Shown: piece by piece, positions 4,931-9,124 of the stretch
Layout of the letters: every line of letters begins with the position of its first letter
How positions within the stretch are numbered: position 1 is the first letter of the stretch
The notes under the pieces: model-generated
Database searches by the model: none
What the model saw: only the letters and a program-made list of their open reading frames with translations
Told to the model about the DNA's origin: nothing
Translations under genes and position numbers: made by a program
Assembly: GCA_002415025.1 (NCBI GenBank)
Contig: DIBR01000007.1
Span: forward strand, 35,807 to 44,930
Direction: 5' to 3'
DNA: 9,124 nt
From: Spongiibacteraceae bacterium UBA5047
GTDB taxonomy: Bacteria > Pseudomonadota > Gammaproteobacteria > Pseudomonadales > Spongiibacteraceae

Positions 4931-6436
4931 ATGAGCAAGGAAATTTTACTGGTAGCCGAAGCGGTCTCGAATGAGAAGGGCGTATCGCGCGAAATCATTT
5001 TTGAGGCAATTGAACAGGCGCTGGCAACAGCCGCCAAGAAGCGCTTCGACGAAGAGTCAGACGTCTATGTCGTGATTGACCGGGAAACCGGCGATTACGA
5101 GACATTTCGTCGCTGGGATGTAGTAGCCGACGACGAGATGGCACTTCTGGGAACGCAATTCACCCTTGAAGAAGCACATGAGAAAGATACCGGTCTAAAA
5201 GCTGGCGACGTATTCGAAGAGCAAATTGAAAATGTGGGTTTCGGGCGTATTGCTGCCCAGACCGCGAAGCAGGTTATCGTGCAGAAGGTGCGCGAAGCCG
5301 AGCGCGCGCAAGTAGTAGAGCAATACGAAACCCGTATTGGCGAGCTGATTAACGGTACCGTCAAGAAAGTGACCCGCGACAATATCATTGTCGATCTGGG
5401 CAATAATGCTGAAGGCTTGATGCCACGCGAAGAGCTGGTGGGTCGTGAAGTCTTCCGCATTAATGACCGGGTTCGCGCCATTCTGCTTGAAGTGCGTGCC
5501 GACGCACGCGGCCCGCAATTGCTGTTGAGCCGTGCCTGCCCTGAAATGCTCATCGAGCTGTTTAAAATTGAAGTGCCGGAAATTTCCGAGCAGGTTATAG
5601 AAATACGTGCTGCAGCGCGTGACCCCGGCTCTCGCGCAAAAATCGCCGTTAAAACCAATGATGGCCGTATTGACCCCGTTGGTGCCTGTGTGGGCATGCG
5701 CGGTGCGCGCGTACAAGCCGTTTCCGGCGAGCTGAGCAATGAGCGTGTGGATATCGTGCTTTGGGACGACAACCCGGCACAGCTCGTTATCAATGCCATG
5801 TCTCCGGCTGAAGTAGAGTCCATTGTTGTTGACGAAGATGCCAAGACCATGGATGTCGGCGTCAACGAAGACAATCTGGCCCAGGCCATTGGCCGCGCTG
5901 GGCAGAACGTACGTCTTGCCAGCCAGCTCACCGGCTGGGAAATCAACGTCATGAGCGTTGAGGATATGGCCGAGAAGCACGAGGCCGAGTCAGGGCAGGT
6001 TATCGAAATGTTTATGAAAGCGCTGGACGTCGATGAAGATGTCGCTGGCGTTTTGGTGGAAGAAGGCTTTACCACACTGGAAGAAGTGGCCTACGTGCCG
6101 CTGGAGGAGATGCTAGGCATCGAAGGGTTTGACGAAGATATCGCCGAAGAGCTGCGTGCGCGAGCGAAGGATGCCCTGCTGACCCAGGCCATTGCCAGCG
6201 AAGAACAGCTTGAAGCGGCAGAGCCAGCAGAAGACCTGCTGACCATGGACGGAATGGATCGCCACCTGGCCTTTCTTTTGGCCGCGGCGGGCATTATTAC
6301 GATGGAAGATTTGGCCGAGCAGGCCGTTGAAGACTTGTTGGATATTGAGGGTATGGACAGTGAGAAAGCTGCCCAACTGATCATGACAGCACGGGCGCCA
6401 TGGTTTGCGGACGAAGAGTCCGGGGACGCCCAATAA
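4931..6436 (+). CDS. nusA: Transcription termination/antitermination factor NusA
   Basis: NusA binds RNA polymerase and nascent RNA. It promotes pausing and intrinsic termination, and takes part in rRNA and lambda-type antitermination. The 501 residues compare with 495 in E. coli and show the full gammaproteobacterial layout. The N-terminal polymerase-binding domain (about 1-125) begins MSKEILLVAEAVSNEKGVSR. The S1 domain (about 135-200) includes GTVKKVTRDNIIVDLGNNAE. KH1 contains GACVGMRGARVQAVS (251-265) with the GMRG loop, and KH2 contains AIGRAGQNVRLAS (319-331). Two C-terminal acidic repeats follow at about 364-415 and 436-490, the second ending in TARAPWF. The start is set by homology and by GAGG at 4921-4924. 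Since NusA stimulates hairpin termination and its operon begins with a terminator-bearing leader, feedback control is plausible but inferred. Confidence 0.97.
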   Translation: MSKEILLVAEAVSNEKGVSREIIFEAIEQALATAAKKRFDEESDVYVVIDRETGDYETFRRWDVVADDEMALLGTQFTLEEAHEKDTGLKAGDVFEEQIENVGFGRIAAQTAKQVIVQKVREAERAQVVEQYETRIGELINGTVKKVTRDNIIVDLGNNAEGLMPREELVGREVFRINDRVRAILLEVRADARGPQLLLSRACPEMLIELFKIEVPEISEQVIEIRAAARDPGSRAKIAVKTNDGRIDPVGACVGMRGARVQAVSGELSNERVDIVLWDDNPAQLVINAMSPAEVESIVVDEDAKTMDVGVNEDNLAQAIGRAGQNVRLASQLTGWEINVMSVEDMAEKHEAESGQVIEMFMKALDVDEDVAGVLVEEGFTTLEEVAYVPLEEMLGIEGFDEDIAEELRARAKDALLTQAIASEEQLEAAEPAEDLLTMDGMDRHLAFLLAAAGIITMEDLAEQAVEDLLDIEGMDSEKAAQLIMTARAPWFADEESGDAQ

Positions 6437-6491
6437 GACGCGTTAGTAAAACGTAGTGGTAGCTGTCGGACGAGGTAAGGGAGAATAACGA

Positions 6492-9124
6492 ATGGCTGAA
6501 GTAACGGTAAGCCAGCTTGCAGACGTAGTGGGAACACCCGTTGACCGTCTGTTGAAGCAGATGAAAGAAGCCGGTTTGAAACATCAGGCTGCAGAAGAAG
6601 CTGTGTCTGATGACGACAAGCAGGTGTTGCTGGCTTTTCTAAAAAACAGTCACGGGGAATCTGCAGATGCTCCCGCGAAAATTACCCTGAAGCGGAAAAC
6701 GCTCAGTACGCTTAAAACCGGCTCCGGGTCAGCCAAGAAAACGGTCAGCGTTGAGGTTCGCAAAAAGCGCACTTACGTGAAGCGCGACCCTGCAGAAATT
6801 GCACAGGAAGAGGCGGAAGCGGCCGCTGCGGCGAAAGCAGAAGCCGACAAAAAAGCTGCAGAAGAAGCTGCAGCCAAGGCTGCGGAGCAAAAGGCGGCCG
6901 AGGAAGCTGCGGCCAGTGCCGCTGAAGAACAGGCCGCGGAGCCTGTTGCGGAAGAGCCACCTGCTGAAGCCGAACCCGAGCCGGAAGAGGTGCCTGCGCC
7001 GGCAAAACGCAAGCCGGTTGAAAAGGTCGAACTCGATCCTGAAATTCTTCGCCAGCGCGCTGCCCAGCGCCGTATGGATGAAGAAGCGGCAGATCGCGCC
7101 AAGCGCGAAGCTGCGCTGGCCAAGCGGGAAGAAGAAGAGCGCATTGCTGCCCAGCAGGTAGAGGAGGCGAAGAAAGCTTCGGCTACCCCGCATAAAGACA
7201 AGGACTCGGTTGACAAGAACAAGCCGAAGAAAGTTATTCGCACCAAAGAAGGTGACGACGACAAGCCGCGCGGCAAGCGCGGCAAAGCTGCGCCGAAAGG
7301 GCGTGGCCGCGTTGCTGTGACGGCCGATTTTGAAGAAGATGATGGCGGACATCGTCGCGGTAAAAAGAAGACCCTGAAATTGCCTGACGATCACAAGCGT
7401 CATGCCTTCCAGGCTCCAACGGAGAAAGCTGTGAAGGAAGTCGCAATACCTGAAACCATATCCGTCGGCGACCTTGCCCAGCGTATGAGTGTTAAGGCGG
7501 GTGAAGTCATCAAGGAATTGATGAAGCTCGGCGTTATGGCCACCATCAACCAGGCGCTGGATCAGGAAACCGCTCAGCTGGTTGTTGAAGAAATGGGTCA
7601 CGTCGGCAAAGCTGTTTCCGACGATGCCGTTGAAGAAGCGCTTGAAGAAACCCTGATGTCCCACGGCGAGGGCACGCCGCAACCGCGTGCGCCGGTGGTG
7701 ACAGTAATGGGCCACGTTGACCACGGTAAAACCTCATTGCTCGATTATATCCGCAAGACCAAAGTGGCCAGTGGTGAAGCGGGCGGTATTACCCAGCATA
7801 TCGGTGCCTATCACGTAGAAACCGGTCACGGCATGATTACCTTCCTGGACACGCCCGGGCACGCAGCGTTCACGGCTATGCGAGCGCGCGGCGCGAAAAG
7901 TACCGATATCGTTATTCTGGTTGTCGCTGCTGACGATGGTGTTATGCCGCAAACCGAAGAAGCTATTTTGCATGCTCGTGCCGCTGGTGTTCCGCTGGTT
8001 GTGGCAGTCAACAAAATGGATAAAGAAGGCGCCGACCCCGATCGCGTCAAAAACGAGCTGTCTGCCAAAGATGTTATTTCCGAAGAGTGGGGCGGCGATA
8101 CCCAGTTTGTGCATGTATCAGCGCACACTGGTGAGGGTATTGATGCCTTGCTGGATGCCTTGTTGCTGCAAGCTGAGTTGTTGGAGCTAAGTGCGCCGGC
8201 CGATATTCCCGGGCAAGGCCTGGTTATCGAATCCCGTTTGGATAAAGGACGCGGTTCGGTGTCTTCGGTGCTGGTTCAGAGTGGGACCTTGCGCAAAGGC
8301 GATATCGTTCTTGCCGGCCAATACTATGGTCGCGTACGTGCCATGATTGATGAGAACGGCAAGCAGATTGATTCTGCAGGGCCGTCGATTCCAGTCGAAA
8401 TTCTCGGTCTGGACGGGACGCCCGACGCCGGAGACAGCTTTGTCGTTGTTGAAAACGAGAAGCGAGCTCGTGACGTGGCCGACTTCCGTGCCCACAAAGA
8501 CCGCGATCAGAAGAACAAGCGCCAGCAAGCGGCCAAGCTCGACAATATGTTTGATCGCATGAGCGAAGGGCCTGGTCGTCAGTCGCTGAATATCGTTTTG
8601 AAAACCGATGTGCGTGGTTCTCTCGAGGCACTGCAGGCATCGCTCAGCGATGTGGGTAACGACGAAGTCTCGGTTAACGTGGTTGCCGGCGGTGTCGGTG
8701 GTATAACCGAAACCGACATCAACCTTGCGATCACTGCCGGTGCGGTTATGTTCGGCTTTAACGTTCGAGCAGACGTATCCGCGCGTAAGCTGGCGGAGAA
8801 CGAAGGCGTAGACCTGCGCTACTACAGTGTTATCTATGACCTTATCGACGACGTTAAACAGGCCTTGACCGGCATGCTGTCGCCGGAAATGCGCGAAGAA
8901 ATCGTGGGTATTGCCCAGGTTCGCGACGTGTTCAAATCGCCAAAACTGGGTGCAATTGCCGGCTGTATGGTGATCGAGGGTACGGTTTATCGCAACAACC
9001 CGATTCGCGTACTGCGTGACAACGTGGTTATTTACGAAGGCGAACTGGAATCTCTACGTCGCTTCAAAGATGACGTTGCTGAAGTACGCAACGGCTTTGA
9101 ATGCGGTATCGGCGTCAAGAACTA
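6492..9124 (+). CDS. infB: Translation initiation factor IF-2 (3' end cut by the window)
   Basis: IF2 is the GTPase that brings fMet-tRNA to the 30S subunit and promotes subunit joining. The ATG at 6492 follows GGGAG (6479-6483) by 8 nt, and 877 complete codons are visible. The N-terminal IF2 domain (1 to about 50) starts MAEVTVSQLADVVGTPVDRL. A long charged linker follows, rich in Ala/Glu/Lys (about 100-175) and then Lys/Arg (about 230-310). A second IF2_N-type domain begins near residue 321 (ETISVGDLAQRMSVK). The GTPase domain carries GHVDHGKT (407-414), GGITQHIGA (431-439), DTPGH (453-457), NKMD (507-510) and SAHTGEG (543-549). The C-terminal fMet-tRNA-binding domains follow to GFECGIGVKN. 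By comparison with E. coli IF2, about 20-25 residues are missing, so this is truncation by the window and not a broken gene. The frame is continuous throughout. The 55-bp gap after nusA contains no terminator. Confidence 0.97.
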   Translation, partial: MAEVTVSQLADVVGTPVDRLLKQMKEAGLKHQAAEEAVSDDDKQVLLAFLKNSHGESADAPAKITLKRKTLSTLKTGSGSAKKTVSVEVRKKRTYVKRDPAEIAQEEAEAAAAAKAEADKKAAEEAAAKAAEQKAAEEAAASAAEEQAAEPVAEEPPAEAEPEPEEVPAPAKRKPVEKVELDPEILRQRAAQRRMDEEAADRAKREAALAKREEEERIAAQQVEEAKKASATPHKDKDSVDKNKPKKVIRTKEGDDDKPRGKRGKAAPKGRGRVAVTADFEEDDGGHRRGKKKTLKLPDDHKRHAFQAPTEKAVKEVAIPETISVGDLAQRMSVKAGEVIKELMKLGVMATINQALDQETAQLVVEEMGHVGKAVSDDAVEEALEETLMSHGEGTPQPRAPVVTVMGHVDHGKTSLLDYIRKTKVASGEAGGITQHIGAYHVETGHGMITFLDTPGHAAFTAMRARGAKSTDIVILVVAADDGVMPQTEEAILHARAAGVPLVVAVNKMDKEGADPDRVKNELSAKDVISEEWGGDTQFVHVSAHTGEGIDALLDALLLQAELLELSAPADIPGQGLVIESRLDKGRGSVSSVLVQSGTLRKGDIVLAGQYYGRVRAMIDENGKQIDSAGPSIPVEILGLDGTPDAGDSFVVVENEKRARDVADFRAHKDRDQKNKRQQAAKLDNMFDRMSEGPGRQSLNIVLKTDVRGSLEALQASLSDVGNDEVSVNVVAGGVGGITETDINLAITAGAVMFGFNVRADVSARKLAENEGVDLRYYSVIYDLIDDVKQALTGMLSPEMREEIVGIAQVRDVFKSPKLGAIAGCMVIEGTVYRNNPIRVLRDNVVIYEGELESLRRFKDDVAEVRNGFECGIGVKN
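6808..7013 (+). other. Low-complexity Ala/Glu/Lys linker inside infB
   Basis: About 70 codons are built mostly from GCN, GAR and AAR, with near-repeating blocks such as KKAAEEAAAKAAEQKAAEE, then a Pro/Glu-rich end (EEPPAEAEPEPEEVPAPA). Such a segment is typical of the variable IF2 linker in gammaproteobacteria and probably forms a charged helix or disordered spacer. The codon bias also produces long empty antisense reading frames here, which are not genes. Confidence 0.8.

Noticed and set aside
5095..6075. 326-codon antisense frame opposite nusA
   Set aside because: It is a Ser/Thr/Arg-rich shadow of a highly conserved sense gene with no recognisable motif.
7074..7076. Internal in-frame ATG in infB (residue 195) as a start for a shorter IF2 form
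   Set aside because: E. coli IF2 has internal starts, but no ribosome binding site precedes this codon.
6729..7724. 331-codon antisense frame opposite infB
   Set aside because: It mirrors the Ala/Glu/Lys codon bias of the IF2 linker. The translation is Phe/Arg/Leu-rich without domains, and the sense strand is clearly infB.

Overview
The window looks like chromosomal DNA of a gammaproteobacterium, probably marine or salt-exposed. RimP, NusA and IF2 read as close relatives of the pseudomonad/enterobacterial forms: RimP has the Pseudomonas-type N-terminus and 152-residue length, and NusA has the two C-terminal acidic repeats typical of gammaproteobacteria. The first 4.1 kb encodes ectoine breakdown. 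The taxonomic reading is inference from remembered family sequences; no search was run.

Positions 1-216 are mostly non-coding. They hold two clear inverted repeats and a hairpin followed by TTTT, ahead of a strong ribosome binding site and a GTG start. Positions 217-4118 are a tight three-gene operon: a class III aminotransferase (DoeD type, EctB-like), an M24/creatinase-fold ectoine hydrolase (DoeA/EutD type) and an aldehyde dehydrogenase (DoeC type). The first two genes overlap by 4 nt and the third follows after 3 nt. Together they would convert ectoine to N-acetyl-diaminobutyrate (DoeA), then diaminobutyrate to aspartate semialdehyde (DoeD) and on to aspartate (DoeC). The deacetylase DoeB, the ectoine importer and the usual regulators are not in the window and may lie upstream of position 1.

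Positions 4119-4414 form a 296-bp intergenic region. It holds a near-consensus sigma-70 promoter (TTGACC, 17 bp, TATAAT), a leader of about 110 nt, an intrinsic terminator, and a second terminator-like hairpin just before rimP. An 8-nt segment early in the leader is exactly complementary to the 5' side of the terminator, so an antiterminator/terminator switch can be drawn. This is the most interesting structure in the window.

Positions 4415-9124 are the conserved rimP-nusA-infB operon: 30S maturation factor, transcription elongation/termination factor, and initiation factor IF2. infB runs off the right edge about 20-25 codons before its expected stop. NusA acts on intrinsic terminators and is encoded behind one, so autoregulation of the operon through the leader is a plausible hypothesis.

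I found no CRISPR array, insertion sequence, rRNA or tRNA gene. Apart from the leader RNA and the upstream dyads, I see no sign of an undescribed system; the protein-coding genes belong to known families.
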